This document shows, in pieces, positions 16,703 through 26,357 of a DNA stretch of 64,000 nucleotides; the stretch's first letter is position 1; every line of letters starts with the position of its first letter. The DNA is from Vibrio ostreae (GTDB taxonomy: Bacteria; Pseudomonadota; Gammaproteobacteria; Enterobacterales; Vibrionaceae). Position numbers and translations under genes: made by a program. Where the stretch lies: the NCBI RefSeq assembly GCF_019226825.1, contig NZ_CP076642.1:558001-622000 (forward strand), in the 5' to 3' direction. Under the pieces are notes generated by a model, which searched no databases, had not been told where the DNA came from, and saw only the letters and a list, made by a program, of their open reading frames with translations.

Positions 16703-17344
16703 TCAGCTCAGAGAGTCTACGACCGCATTCAGGTTACTGAATCTGGCATCAGCAATGGCAAATTTTTCATTCTGATACTCAGATGAGACCAAGTATGTGG
16801 TCATTGCAGCACGTTTAGCGGCAGTCAGGCCGGTGAAGCTGTCTTCAATGACCAGACACTGGCTGACGTCGACGCCGAGTGCTTTCGCTGCTGAGAGATA
16901 GACATCGGGGTGGGGTTTACCGTTCACTTCATCTTCCGCACTGCAAATCACGCTGAATTTTTCCCATAAATCTAAACGGTCAAAGACCGCCTTGATTACC
17001 ACATGGTTGGACGATGTCGCCAGAGCAATTTTCAGCTCACGAGCCATAAAGGTCTCTAAAGCACGGTAGACGCCTTGCATCGCCTCACCCTGCCGGCTGA
17101 TCGCATCACAAAGGCGGGTCAGGATCATACTTTCCAGCTCGGTCGCCGCAACCGCAAGTGAATGCGTATCGCACCAGGTTCTGGCAATATCATCGATGCG
17201 TTTACCCATCGTCAAACGCTCACAGTCCTCACGACTGATGGTGACCCCAAACAGCGCCAGCGATTCAATCTGCGCCGTTTGCCACAAGGGTTCTGAATCA
17301 ATAATCACACCATCCATATCAAAAATGACCGCTTGTTTATTCAT
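16703..17344 (-). CDS. HAD-superfamily sugar or polyol phosphatase (HxpB/YniC-like)
   Basis: 213 residues. HAD motif I is FDMDGVIIDSEPLW (nucleophile Asp9, acid Asp11), motif II the LATSSN segment, motif III/IV GKPHPDVYLSA and VIEDSFTGLTAAKRA. The helical cap after motif I is of the beta-phosphoglucomutase/hexitol-phosphatase type. Enteric HxpB removes phosphate from hexitol phosphates and 2-deoxyglucose 6-phosphate. Placed after dalT but beyond a hairpin terminator, it may be expressed at reduced level with the arabitol operon, perhaps to detoxify polyol phosphates. Specificity is not predictable here. Confidence 0.85.
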   Translation of the reverse strand: MNKQAVIFDMDGVIIDSEPLWQTAQIESLALFGVTISREDCERLTMGKRIDDIARTWCDTHSLAVAATELESMILTRLCDAISRQGEAMQGVYRALETFMARELKIALATSSNHVVIKAVFDRLDLWEKFSVICSAEDEVNGKPHPDVYLSAAKALGVDVSQCLVIEDSFTGLTAAKRAAMTTYLVSSEYQNEKFAIADARFSNLNAVVDSLS

Positions 17345-17374
17345 ACTAAATACTTACCTCAAAAGAAAAAAACC

Positions 17375-17403
17375 GGTATGGCAATAAAAGCTATTGCCAT
17401 ACC
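17375..17403 (-). terminator. Terminator after dalT
   Basis: GGTATGGCAATA (17375-17386) pairs exactly with TATTGCCATACC (17392-17403). On the minus strand the stem is followed by GGTTTTTTTCTTTT. It ends the dalD-dalK-dalT transcript ahead of the HAD phosphatase gene. Confidence 0.88.
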
Positions 17404-17415
17404 TTAAAACATTTT

Positions 17416-18690
17416 TTAAGTCACAGTGACATTACCTGAGTCAACAATTGGCGTTTCAAAGCCAGGTTGTTCGACTTCGATCAAATAAGTCACAAAAAAC
17501 GCGACCACATAGAGCGTGGTATAAGCGATCACTACCCCCAGGGTACTGAAGTAAGGCAACAGCACCACCGCAATCGCAGGAGCGACGAAGTTAGACAGCC
17601 CGGCCGACAAGTTATAGACCGAAATCGCCGCGCCTTTGTGATTCGGCTCCAACGCTGGGAACACCGCCGCCATCGGTACAAATGCCGCGACAAAAATCCC
17701 CAATGCAATCGCCGGGATCAACGCCATATAAAAATTGTGGCCAAAGTGCTGGGGAATGTAATAGAACGCCAGACTCGACAGCGCCATACCGACACAGCCA
17801 AACCAGCGCACCACTTTCATCCACCCCAGTTTTTCGCCCAGAATTCCCCACAGTACATTGGAGAATATGGTGGTAAAGAAGAACACCGCCCACACCTGTA
17901 GCCATTCAGAGGTCGTAAAACCCAAATCATCGACAAACATCATCGGCATGATCACCGCAAAGCCAAACAAAGATAAGGTATTGGTGATACGGACAAAACT
18001 GGAGTAAAGCACGTTACGGTTGCTGTACAGCAAAGTTGCGGCGCGGCTCAGTTCTTTCAGCTTCTGCTTGTTGGTCAGATTATGCATGTGGGTCGGTGTT
18101 TTCACGTTTCTCAGTGCGAACATCGCGATAACACCACCTGCGGCACAGAACACCAGCGATAACCACAAGGTGCCAAACTCACCAATCCACGGAATGGTGA
18201 AGCTCGGAATATAACTGCCGGCAACACCAATACCGATCGAATACACGGTCCAGAACCAGCCCAGTGCCGAACTGACACCATCACTGCGCACATTGTGCAC
18301 AATCACCACGATAAATGAATATAGGAACAGCGGATAGGCAAAACCACGGATGCCATAAAACAGCAGCATCAGCGCATAATTGGATTCGCCTAGGCCAAAA
18401 GTGAGAAACAATGTGTGGAAAACACACCACAACAGGAAGCCGATTTTCATCGTTTTCTGCGGAGTAATAATTTCCGCGACAACACCTGAAATCCAGGCTG
18501 CCATGGCGGCGGCAAAGCCATAAAGGGTAAACGCAAAAGAGGATTGCGCCGGTGAAAAGCCCAGTTCGGTAATGTAGTGAGATAAAAACGCCAGTTCGAA
18601 GCCATCACCGGTCATGAAGATGGCAATCGCGATGTAACCCCAGACTAAGTTGAGTGGCAATCCCAGCCACTGTTTGCTTGTAGTGTCCAT
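17416..18690 (-). CDS. dalT: Polyol MFS permease, D-arabitol transporter type
   Basis: 424 residues with about 12 hydrophobic helices of the RbtT/DalT/CsbX branch of the major facilitator superfamily. These are proton symporters for pentitols. The N-terminus (LNLVWGYIAIAIFMTGDGFELAFLSHYI, for example GYIAIAIFMTGDGFELAF) matches that group, with a charged mid-loop near residues 200-220. It is the last gene of the dalD-dalK-dalT order known from Klebsiella. GAGGAAT lies ahead of the ATG; a 104-base gap separates it from dalK. Confidence 0.9.
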   Translation of the reverse strand: MDTTSKQWLGLPLNLVWGYIAIAIFMTGDGFELAFLSHYITELGFSPAQSSFAFTLYGFAAAMAAWISGVVAEIITPQKTMKIGFLLWCVFHTLFLTFGLGESNYALMLLFYGIRGFAYPLFLYSFIVVIVHNVRSDGVSSALGWFWTVYSIGIGVAGSYIPSFTIPWIGEFGTLWLSLVFCAAGGVIAMFALRNVKTPTHMHNLTNKQKLKELSRAATLLYSNRNVLYSSFVRITNTLSLFGFAVIMPMMFVDDLGFTTSEWLQVWAVFFFTTIFSNVLWGILGEKLGWMKVVRWFGCVGMALSSLAFYYIPQHFGHNFYMALIPAIALGIFVAAFVPMAAVFPALEPNHKGAAISVYNLSAGLSNFVAPAIAVVLLPYFSTLGVVIAYTTLYVVAFFVTYLIEVEQPGFETPIVDSGNVTVT

Positions 18691-18794
18691 ATATTCCTCA
18701 TTTGTAGGGTAAAAGGAATCGAGTGCCCCTGCTTTCGCGTCAGGGCACCGTTGATTGTTATTGTGTTTATATTGATTCAGGTTTGAGCAGCCGA

Positions 18795-20261
18795 TTACTG
18801 CCGCAGGTTAAGGTCGTTCTGATACAGAGCGCGAAAACGCTGATAGCGCGATTCCAGCACCGCCTGACGCGAGCTATCCGGCTGGTAGACGCGGTAGACT
18901 TCCGGCTTTTTACACACCTCCCGCAGCGGTTTATCCATCGCGAGAGAGGCCAGCCTTGCCGCACCCAATGCACCGCCGGTCTCCCCTCCTTTGTGGGTAA
19001 CAATGGAAAGCTGCAGAGTATCCGCCAGTAACTGCGCCCAGTAAGGACTGCGCGCCCCGCCACCGACCAGTGAACACTGCTCGATGTGCGTACCACTGTC
19101 GCTCAAGACACGCAGACCATCAGCCAGGCCAAAACTGACCCCTTCCAGCACCGCATAACCGAGAGTCGCCCGGCGGGTGGAGTGAGTCATGCCATGGAAC
19201 ATGCCTTTGGCATCCGGGTCGTTGTGCGGTGTTCTCTCACCGGACAGGTAAGGTAAAAACAGCGGCGCGCCGGCTTTTTCTTCTTCGGTGAGCTGTTCCA
19301 CTTCCTGTAACAACTCCACTTCCGTCACGCCGACGATACGACACAACCATTGCAGGCAACTGGCGGCGCTCAGCATCACGCTCATCTGGTGCCAGCGCTG
19401 CGGCAGGACATGGCAAAATGCATGTACCGCGGCTTCTGGCGCCGGGCGATACTGATCGTTGACCACAAACAGGACGCCAGAGGTGCCGAGGGAAATAAAG
19501 GCATCACCAGTTTCCACTGCGCCCACACCGATAGCGCTGACCGCATTATCACCGCCACCGCCGGCCACACACACCGAAGGGCTCAGCCCCCAGCGTTCGG
19601 CGATCTCCACCGACAAGGTCGCTGACACTTCACAGCCTTCGACCAGCAAAGGCATCTGGCCGCGACTGAGCTGACACTTGTCGAGCAGTAAATCTGACCA
19701 GTCACGTTTGGCAACATCCAGCCACAGCGTGCCAGCCGAATCCGACATATCAGAAATTTTACGTCCGGTCATTTGCAGACGCAGATAGTCTTTAGGCAGC
19801 AGTACCGTTGCGATACGTGCAAAGTGCTGCGGCTCATGTTTACGCACCCAAAGCAGTTTTGGTGCGGTAAAACCGGGCATCGCCAGGTTACCGGCTATCT
19901 GATGCAGTTGCGGCGCCATCGCTTCGAGCTCCTGACACTCGGTATAACAGCGGGTGTCATTCCACAAAATGGCCGGACGTATCACGCTGTCGCTCTCATC
20001 CAGCAACACTGCACCATGCATCTGGCCCGACAGACCAATCGCCTTAATTGCGCCCCAATGCTCGGCACATTTTTCGCGCAGCGCATCGATCAGGTAATTG
20101 GTCGCCTCCCACCAGGCTTGCGGATCCTGCTCGGACCAATGCGGATGAGGCCGTTGAATGGTCAGCGGCGCGCTGTGTGCGGCCACCGTTTCACCCCGTT
20201 CATCAATGACCAACGCTTTAACTTCAGAGGTGCCCAGATCAATACCTAAGTACATAACCAC
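18795..20261 (-). CDS. dalK: D-xylulokinase of the arabitol operon
   Basis: 488 residues of the FGGY carbohydrate kinase family. The N-terminal phosphate-binding turn is YLGIDLGTSEVKALVI, the substrate region KAIGLSGQMHGAVLLD is followed by ILWNDTRC, and the ATP site includes SLVGGGARSPYWAQLLAD (VGGGARSPYWAQLLA). It phosphorylates D-xylulose, the product of DalD, to xylulose 5-phosphate for the pentose phosphate pathway. It starts three bases after the dalD stop, with AAGGAG as ribosome site. XylB is the close paralogue; the operon decides the name. Confidence 0.93.
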   Translation of the reverse strand: MVMYLGIDLGTSEVKALVIDERGETVAAHSAPLTIQRPHPHWSEQDPQAWWEATNYLIDALREKCAEHWGAIKAIGLSGQMHGAVLLDESDSVIRPAILWNDTRCYTECQELEAMAPQLHQIAGNLAMPGFTAPKLLWVRKHEPQHFARIATVLLPKDYLRLQMTGRKISDMSDSAGTLWLDVAKRDWSDLLLDKCQLSRGQMPLLVEGCEVSATLSVEIAERWGLSPSVCVAGGGGDNAVSAIGVGAVETGDAFISLGTSGVLFVVNDQYRPAPEAAVHAFCHVLPQRWHQMSVMLSAASCLQWLCRIVGVTEVELLQEVEQLTEEEKAGAPLFLPYLSGERTPHNDPDAKGMFHGMTHSTRRATLGYAVLEGVSFGLADGLRVLSDSGTHIEQCSLVGGGARSPYWAQLLADTLQLSIVTHKGGETGGALGAARLASLAMDKPLREVCKKPEVYRVYQPDSSRQAVLESRYQRFRALYQNDLNLRQ

Positions 20262-20264
20262 TCC

Positions 20265-21632
20265 TTACTGAATCATCGCGTAGACCGCGCTGATTTTCTC
20301 GCGCAGCAGGCTTTCAAACTCGGCGCTCTGCGCCAGTTCACCAAACAGGGCCGAATCATGGGCAAACTCAGCAATCGGGTCTGCCGATGCAAACATGGCA
20401 TGCACGGCGTCGGCATCCAGAATGCCATCCTGGTACTCGTAAGGCAGTTTGCCCAGGTGCCATTGCTGCATGTAGACAAAGAACAGCGCCGGCAGTACGG
20501 CGGTGGCCGATGGCGCGACACCGCGCTGATAACACTCAAGCATGGTCGGGGTGATCATGGCAGGAATCTTAGAAAAGCCATCTGCGGCAACGCGCTGGTT
20601 AGTATCCTGAATGTGTGGGTTGGTAAAACGCTCCAATACCACATCACGGTAGGTGGCTAAATCGATACCGTTATCGCCCAGGCACGGAATCACATCCTGA
20701 GTAACGTAGTCATACGCAATCTGACGGATATAATCGGTCAGCGTACTCTCGTGGATATAAGACTGACCGGCCAGTGTGCCTGCCCAGGCAATGCAACTGT
20801 GTGACGAATTAAGAATACGAATTTTGGCTTCTTCATATGGGATAACCGAGTCGACCATCTCGACACCCACCTTTTCAAGCTCAGGTCGGCCAGCCTTAAA
20901 ATCATCTTCAACCACCCACTGGATAAAGCGCTCACCCATCACAGGAGCGTTATCCTCGATGCCGGTCGCCGCTTTAATTCTGGCTGGTAAATCGGCCGCA
21001 GGACGCGGTGTAATACGGTCAACCATGGTATTCGGACTCGTAGTGTGGTGCTGCAGCCAGTTTAGCAGTTCGGTTTTGCCGGTCAGCGTCAGAAATTCCT
21101 CCAGGCCATCGCGGAAACGTTCACCGTTGTGACGCACGTTATCGCAGTTGAGTAATGTCACCGCACCGGCCTGCGTTTGCATACGACGCTCAAGAATCTT
21201 GGTGATGGTGCCATAAATAGTTTGATGTCCGCCGTTCAGGTCGGCTTTCAAACCGGCATTTTCCACGTCCAGTCGATGATCGGTTTTCAGGTAATAACCG
21301 CCTTCCGTTACCGTAAACGCAATCACTTTCGTCGCGGCTTTAGCGCCTTCTTCGATCAGCGGCGCTAAGTCTTCCTTCCACGGCAACAAGGTTTGAATCG
21401 ATTTAATGACTTCGTAGTCACGCTCACCCGCCGGACTGACCGTTTCCAACACGTACTCGCCGTGCTGCTGATGGAGAGCAGAAACTGTCGCTTCGGCATC
21501 GTTACGGATATTACCGGCAGCAATGTGCCAACGCTGATCACCCTGCTCCAGCAACTGATTCAGGTACCAGGCCTGATGCGCACGGTGAAACGATCCCAGA
21601 CCGATATGTAGCCACGTGTATTGGTTTTTCAT
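20265..21632 (-). CDS. dalD: D-arabinitol 4-dehydrogenase
   Basis: 455 residues from the ATG at 21632, with CGAGGAAATAACA upstream; an in-frame start at 21665 is less likely. The protein begins [20 protein letters not shown] and carries the mannitol-dehydrogenase-family active site [11 protein letters not shown] with the conserved Lys in [10 protein letters not shown]. From memory it matches Klebsiella DalD over its whole length, including CLGDNGIDL and [23 protein letters not shown] (short parts: [17 protein letters not shown]). It oxidises D-arabitol to D-xylulose with NAD. It is first in the operon and divergent from dalR. Confidence 0.95.
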   Translation of the reverse strand: MKNQYTWLHIGLGSFHRAHQAWYLNQLLEQGDQRWHIAAGNIRNDAEATVSALHQQHGEYVLETVSPAGERDYEVIKSIQTLLPWKEDLAPLIEEGAKAATKVIAFTVTEGGYYLKTDHRLDVENAGLKADLNGGHQTIYGTITKILERRMQTQAGAVTLLNCDNVRHNGERFRDGLEEFLTLTGKTELLNWLQHHTTSPNTMVDRITPRPAADLPARIKAATGIEDNAPVMGERFIQWVVEDDFKAGRPELEKVGVEMVDSVIPYEEAKIRILNSSHSCIAWAGTLAGQSYIHESTLTDYIRQIAYDYVTQDVIPCLGDNGIDLATYRDVVLERFTNPHIQDTNQRVAADGFSKIPAMITPTMLECYQRGVAPSATAVLPALFFVYMQQWHLGKLPYEYQDGILDADAVHAMFASADPIAEFAHDSALFGELAQSAEFESLLREKISAVYAMIQ

Positions 21633-21702
21633 TGTTATTTCCTCGTTCTTATATGATGAGCTCACTGTAAATGATCAAAAAACCAAATAAATAGTCATAG
21701 AT

Positions 21703-21747
21703 CACAAATGAACAAAAGACCGTTAAATGAATTTTTGTTCATTTGTG
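21703..21747. promoter_or_regulatory. Long inverted repeat, likely DalR operator
   Basis: CACAAATGAACAAAA (21703-21717) and TTTTGTTCATTTGTG (21733-21747) are exact inverted copies with a 15-base spacer, midway between divergent dalD and dalR. SorC-family regulators bind long spaced repeats as tetramers, so this is the natural DalR site controlling both promoters. Confidence 0.88.
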
Positions 21748-21855
21748 AGTGAATGATTTGATTTGCACTCAATACCAGAACAGGCGAAGATAGCTGGGCA
21801 CCACAGATAACACGGTGTTTTCAGAGTAATAAAACCGAGATACGAGGCAAAAATC

Positions 21856-22797
21856 GTGGCAAAAGACGACAATTTCAAAACCGATCAAATGGTGCGAGCC
21901 GCCTGGATGTACTACGTATCCGGTCGTAATCAGAGTGAAATCGCTTCTGAACTTGGCCTGTCACGGCCCGTGGTGCAGCGTCTGATCGCCGCCGCTAAAG
22001 AAGAAGGCATTGTGTCGATCGGATTGCACCACCCGATTGCGACCTGTCTGGATTATGCTGAACTGCTGAAAGCGAAGTATCAATTAGTCGAGTGCAGCAT
22101 AGTGCCGACCACCAGCCCAGAAGAAACCCTGGATAATGTCTCTTTTGGCTGCTTTCAGCTGATGTCGAAATACATCAAGGATCAACCGGATCAGATCATT
22201 GGTATCGGGTCTGGATTAACGTTGAAGAAGGCGATTAAACGAATTGATTTCGATGCACCGAGCAGTAAATGTGTCGCACTGATCAGTGCGATGGGTGTGG
22301 ATGGACAATGTAACTACTATGATGATGTGCCCTTGATTCTGGCCAGCAAAGTGCAGGCAAACTACTATCAGTTACCGGCGCCGCGCTACGCCACATCCGA
22401 GCAGGAACATAAAACCTGGACCACAACCCGCCTGTTTGGCGATGTTACAGCGGTAGCAGACAACGCCAACGTGATCTTTATCGGTATTGGTTCGCTGAGT
22501 AAAGCCAGTCCGATCATCAAAGACGGTTTTATCAGTGCAGATAAAGCGCAGGAGCTGAACGAACAAGGGGCGGTGGGTGAAATTCTGGGCCGCTTCATTA
22601 ACCAGGACGGCGAAGTGGTGAACTGCAGCATCAACCGCTTCATCACCAGTTATGATATGCGCAGCAGCCGTTGTCCGAAAATCGGCTCAGCCTGCGGAGA
22701 AGACAAACGCCCAGCCATTCTGGCCGCGCTGCGTGGCGGCTGGATAAATGGCCTTGTCACTGATGAGACAACCGCGCGCTGGTTACTGACCCAGTGA
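21856..22797 (+). CDS. dalR: SorC-family regulator of D-arabitol catabolism
   Basis: 313 residues. The N-terminal helix-turn-helix (YYVSGRNQSEIASELGLSRPVVQRLI, core QSEIASELGLSRPVVQRLI) is followed by the sugar-binding domain of the SorC/DeoR-like family (IIGIGSGLTLKKAI, IGIGSLSKASPIIKDGF). Divergent orientation to dalD and the 15-bp inverted repeat between them match the Klebsiella dal arrangement, where DalR responds to arabitol. Closely related regulators control sorbose or ribitol genes; here the operon fixes the assignment. Confidence 0.9.
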   Translation: MAKDDNFKTDQMVRAAWMYYVSGRNQSEIASELGLSRPVVQRLIAAAKEEGIVSIGLHHPIATCLDYAELLKAKYQLVECSIVPTTSPEETLDNVSFGCFQLMSKYIKDQPDQIIGIGSGLTLKKAIKRIDFDAPSSKCVALISAMGVDGQCNYYDDVPLILASKVQANYYQLPAPRYATSEQEHKTWTTTRLFGDVTAVADNANVIFIGIGSLSKASPIIKDGFISADKAQELNEQGAVGEILGRFINQDGEVVNCSINRFITSYDMRSSRCPKIGSACGEDKRPAILAALRGGWINGLVTDETTARWLLTQ

Positions 22798-22820
22798 CAT
22801 ACTGTTAGAGGAAGTCTGTT

Positions 22821-22852
22821 AGGGGAAGCGCGGCTGTGCGTACACTTCCCCT
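22821..22852. terminator. Terminator between convergent dalR and the PanE-like gene
   Basis: AGGGGAAG (22821-22828) and CTTCCCCT (22845-22852) form an 8-bp stem around a 16-base loop, followed by TATAAAAT on the plus strand. It lies in the 62-base gap between convergent genes. Confidence 0.6.
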
Positions 22853-22859
22853 TATAAAA

Positions 22860-23786
22860 TTAGTCATATAACCCGTATGCACCTTCCATCGCGTGGATCA
22901 GATCCACAATCAGGGTATTGTAAGGCGTTGGCACACCATAGCGTTTGGCTTGTTCGACAATCGCGCCGTTAATGGCATCAATTTCCATTTTGACCTGGTT
23001 TTTGCGGTCCTGATACATGGAGGAATAGCCATCGCCGGCGGTTTCACACACACTTTTAACCATATTCAGCGCTTCGCGACGGTCAAAATAGGTACCGTCG
23101 GCTTCGGCAACTTCAATCGCCTCATAAATCAAACGCTTGGCAAAGTCCCACGCATGTTCGTTCTTAATCATGTAACCAATTGGGGTTTGGGTAATGGCGG
23201 TAAACGTATTGACCGATAAGTTCACCAACAGCTTACTCCAGATAATTCGCTGAATATCATCGGTCGCTTCGACCACAAAGGACGCTTCCAGCAAGGCGCC
23301 TTGCGCCAGTGCAACCTGCTTATCCGCATTATGATTACTGCCGATGGTGGTGACCCCAGAGGCCGGATGCTTGATTTGGCCTAGGCCAAGATTGACCGCA
23401 TTATGCTTGCTGGTGCCAATGATGATGTTTTCCGGCTTCACATACTGCTGAATCAGGCGGTCATTACCAGCGCCATTTTGCAGCGTCATCACCAGGGTTG
23501 ACTCTTTAAACAGATTTTGGTTTTGCTCCAGAGCGACCTGAGTATAGGTCGATTTGACAAAGACGATGACCAAGTCCATCGCGACGTCACATCGACCGGA
23601 TAAGTATGCCTGAACACGGGGAAAATTCACTTTTTCACCGCTTTGCTCTTCAATAGTTATCCCTGACTGCTGAATCGCCGTGACCTGAGATTCCAGTGCG
23701 TCGATCATAAAGACCTGATGCTGCTGACTTAAATACGCACCGTACAGACACCCCATGGCGCCGGCGCCGATCACCGCTATTTTCAT
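22860..23786 (-). CDS. Ketopantoate reductase family protein (PanE/ApbA)
   Basis: 308 residues from the ATG at 23786, which has AGGAAGC before it; a start at 23888 is open but adds a basic stretch without family likeness. The NADP turn is MKIAVIGAGAMGCLYGAYL, and SKLLVNLSVNTFTAI carries the conserved catalytic Lys and Asn. The family reduces 2-ketopantoate or similar 2-keto acids. The length and the next-door XRE regulator, divergent from it, suggest a catabolic paralogue, not the pantothenate enzyme itself. The substrate is unknown. Confidence 0.88.
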   Translation of the reverse strand: MKIAVIGAGAMGCLYGAYLSQQHQVFMIDALESQVTAIQQSGITIEEQSGEKVNFPRVQAYLSGRCDVAMDLVIVFVKSTYTQVALEQNQNLFKESTLVMTLQNGAGNDRLIQQYVKPENIIIGTSKHNAVNLGLGQIKHPASGVTTIGSNHNADKQVALAQGALLEASFVVEATDDIQRIIWSKLLVNLSVNTFTAITQTPIGYMIKNEHAWDFAKRLIYEAIEVAEADGTYFDRREALNMVKSVCETAGDGYSSMYQDRKNQVKMEIDAINGAIVEQAKRYGVPTPYNTLIVDLIHAMEGAYGLYD

Positions 23787-24062
23787 ATTTTGCTTCCTGT
23801 GATGTTGACTCCGTGACCAGCGCGGAAGTGTCCGTTTCCTGACTGCACGGTTGCGCTGAGTATATCGGTAGCCTTTAAGCCACGACAAACTGCATAAGTT
23901 TCATTTAAAGAAACAAAATTTTGATAAATTCTCTTTTAAATAGAAAAAAGTCCACTTATTTGCTAGTTTTGCAAAGCAGAAAATCCATTCATCAGCAAAA
24001 TCACGCAAATGCACCGTTATACGAACGTTTCATCCGGTCATTGATTAAAGGATCTGAATATC

Positions 24063-24800
24063 ATGAACCGACCACCGACAGATCATGTGGCGATTAATCG
24101 CCATATCGGCGCCAGAATCCGTACCCATCGTAAAAACTTGGGGCTCACGATTCAGCAGTTGGCCGATCTGATATTTAAAAGCCGCGCCACGGTATCAAAA
24201 TACGAAACCGGCGAGATCTCTATCGATATGGTAACCCTGTTTACCATTGCCGAAGCGCTTAAAGTCACCCCAACTCAGCTGATTGATTATCGCGTCAGCC
24301 CAAGTATTGAACCGGCCCCGCCAACGTCTGGCGTTCAAACCTTTCACAGTGCTGCGCGGCTGTTTTTCTATTTTTACGACGGCCGCTACAACCGGCTAAA
24401 AGACGGGGTGATTGATATATTGCCAGACAAGCAAGGCAGCCAGCAGACCGCGACACTGACTATCAGCGTCGTGACCCCAGACGGCAAAAGTAGCGAGATC
24501 TATTACAGAGGCTGCGTGACGTACAGCGATCGGTTGATCCGCTTTTCATTTATTAACCAGTACAACACGCTGGAAGAATGCCTGCTGTACATATTTAACC
24601 CGCTGGAATTGCGGGACAACACCTTCGGTCTGTTATGCGGGATTTCATCGGCCGATATGCGGCCCTGCGCGTTCAAATGTCTGGTCACACTTAACAGTCG
24701 CCCCTACTCGGATGAACTGAAAGAGCAACTGCGCCTGACCAAAGAAGAACTGAAAGAGTCGAAAAAACTCAACATGCTGGTCGTCAATAACGTTTTGTAA
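24063..24800 (+). CDS. XRE-family transcriptional regulator with C-terminal sensing region
   Basis: 245 residues. Residues 12-72 form an XRE helix-turn-helix (IGARIRTHRKNLGLTIQQLADLI, then SRATVSKYETGEISIDMVTL). The rest, about 150 residues, has no motif I can name and is probably a ligand or partner domain; it ends in a charged helix (LRLTKEELKESKKL). It is divergent from the PanE-like gene, with a 276-base AT-rich control region between them, so it is the likely regulator of that reductase. Confidence 0.8.
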   Translation: MNRPPTDHVAINRHIGARIRTHRKNLGLTIQQLADLIFKSRATVSKYETGEISIDMVTLFTIAEALKVTPTQLIDYRVSPSIEPAPPTSGVQTFHSAARLFFYFYDGRYNRLKDGVIDILPDKQGSQQTATLTISVVTPDGKSSEIYYRGCVTYSDRLIRFSFINQYNTLEECLLYIFNPLELRDNTFGLLCGISSADMRPCAFKCLVTLNSRPYSDELKEQLRLTKEELKESKKLNMLVVNNVL

Positions 24801-25103
24801 AACATCGCGTTATTAAATATTAAAATAAGCGCTGATCGCTCGTTCTATGTACCTTTGCCAGTTATCAGTAACAGAGCGGTCAGAGCAAACTGCTTTGACC
24901 GCTTGTGAATGCACGTCTGATACGCTGGAAGCAACGCAGGTAAAAACCTGACGCAACACGTTTGGAGCGAAATAAACGTGCGACGTCAGATGAAGATAAA
25001 GGACGTAAGGAGCAAAGCACAGCCTAGTGTGACAGTATCAGATATAGCGTGACAGTATCAGATATAGCGTGCTTACCAAACTTTCAGCGAGTAAGGACGG
25101 AGG
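24801..25103. other. Intergenic region between XRE regulator and uxuA
   Basis: About 300 bases between convergent genes. Apart from the tandem duplication at 25029-25068 I see no gene, RNA or clear terminator. Confidence 0.5.
25029..25068. repeat. Tandem duplication of a 20-bp unit
   Basis: GTGACAGTATCAGATATAGC is present twice head to tail (25029-25048, 25049-25068), followed by GTG, the start of a third copy. The copies are identical, which suggests a recent duplication. Confidence 0.9.
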
Positions 25104-26291
25104 CTAGCGGGTATAGAACGTGCGTTTCAAAGCCAGCTCTACTCCGCGAATTTCCGCCAGACCTTTCAGGCGGCCAATACAGGAATAACCCGGATTGGTC
25201 TGCTTTTTCAGATCATCGATCATCTGGTGACCATGGTCCGGACGCATTGGAATACGTCTGACATCACCCTCTTGTTCACGACGATGCTCTTCTTTAAGCA
25301 ACGCATTGATAACGTTATACATATCCACATCACCATCCAAATGGGCCGCTTCATGGAAGCTTTTGGGATTGTTCTCTTCCCGCTGTGTTGAACGTAAATG
25401 GGTAAAATAGATACGGTCACCGTAAGTTTCAATCATACGTACCAGGTCATTATCACCGCGCACACCGTAAGAACCAGTACACATGGTAATGCCATTCATC
25501 TTGCTCGGTACGGCGGTTGTCAGCGCCTCAATGTCTTCGATGGTAGACACAATACGCGGTAAACCCAGGATAGGACGCGGTGGATCATCCGGATGAACCG
25601 CCAGTTTCAGGCCATATTGTTCACAAACCGGCATCAGTTCCTGCAGGAACAGCACCATGTGTTCACGTAACTTATCTTTGTCAATGCCCTGATACGTATC
25701 AAGTCGGGCCTGGAACTCATCCAGAGTGTAACCTTCTTCCGCGCCTGGTAGACCAGCGATAATATTCGCGGTCAGCTTATCAATTTGTGCCTGAGACATG
25801 TTCTCAAAGCACTGCTTCGCTTCGACTATTTCCTGCTCAGTGTAATCGGCTTCGGCACAAGGTCGCTTGAGGATAAACAGTTCGAAAGCCGCAAATTCAA
25901 TCTGATCAAAGCGCAGTGCCTTGGAACCATCCGCCAACTGATATTCCAAATCGGTGCGGGTCCAGTCAAGTACCGGCATAAAGTTGTAACACACGGTATC
26001 AATGCCGCACTTGGCCAGATTGGTTAGCGACTGTTTGTAGTTATCAATCCACAACTGATAATCGCCGGTTCGGGTTTTGATCTCTTCGTGCACCGGCACA
26101 CTTTCAACCACAGACCAGTTAAAACCTTTAGATTCCAATAACTCTTTACGGGTCAGGATTTCTTCTATACTCCACACTTCACCATTCGGAATATGGTGTA
26201 AAGCAGTCACAATACCGGTTGCCCCGGCTTGTTTAATATCATCCAACGATACCGGATCATTCGGGCCGTACCAGCGCCAAGTTTGTTCCAT
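25104..26291 (-). CDS. uxuA: D-mannonate dehydratase
   Basis: 395 residues, normal for UxuA. The start [19 protein letters not shown] and metal-site segments [35 protein letters not shown] and RPDHGHQM are characteristic. It dehydrates D-mannonate to 2-keto-3-deoxygluconate, the last hexuronate-specific step after UxaC and UxuB. AGGAAACTATC precedes the ATG. The gene follows the uxuR-like gene on the same strand, so regulator and enzyme may share transcripts. The KDG kinase and aldolase needed afterwards are not in this window. Confidence 0.96.
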   Translation of the reverse strand: MEQTWRWYGPNDPVSLDDIKQAGATGIVTALHHIPNGEVWSIEEILTRKELLESKGFNWSVVESVPVHEEIKTRTGDYQLWIDNYKQSLTNLAKCGIDTVCYNFMPVLDWTRTDLEYQLADGSKALRFDQIEFAAFELFILKRPCAEADYTEQEIVEAKQCFENMSQAQIDKLTANIIAGLPGAEEGYTLDEFQARLDTYQGIDKDKLREHMVLFLQELMPVCEQYGLKLAVHPDDPPRPILGLPRIVSTIEDIEALTTAVPSKMNGITMCTGSYGVRGDNDLVRMIETYGDRIYFTHLRSTQREENNPKSFHEAAHLDGDVDMYNVINALLKEEHRREQEGDVRRIPMRPDHGHQMIDDLKKQTNPGYSCIGRLKGLAEIRGVELALKRTFYTR

Positions 26292-26357
26292 GATAGTTTC
26301 CTAGTTATATATTGTTGAGCAACATCGTATGACTGCTTCAACGAGACATCCAACCAA

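Noticed and set aside
20265..21632. Annotation as mannitol or fructuronate dehydrogenase
   Set aside because: Family membership is shared, but the close likeness to DalD and the dalK, dalT, dalR neighbours point to D-arabitol; uxuB is a separate gene at 32822.
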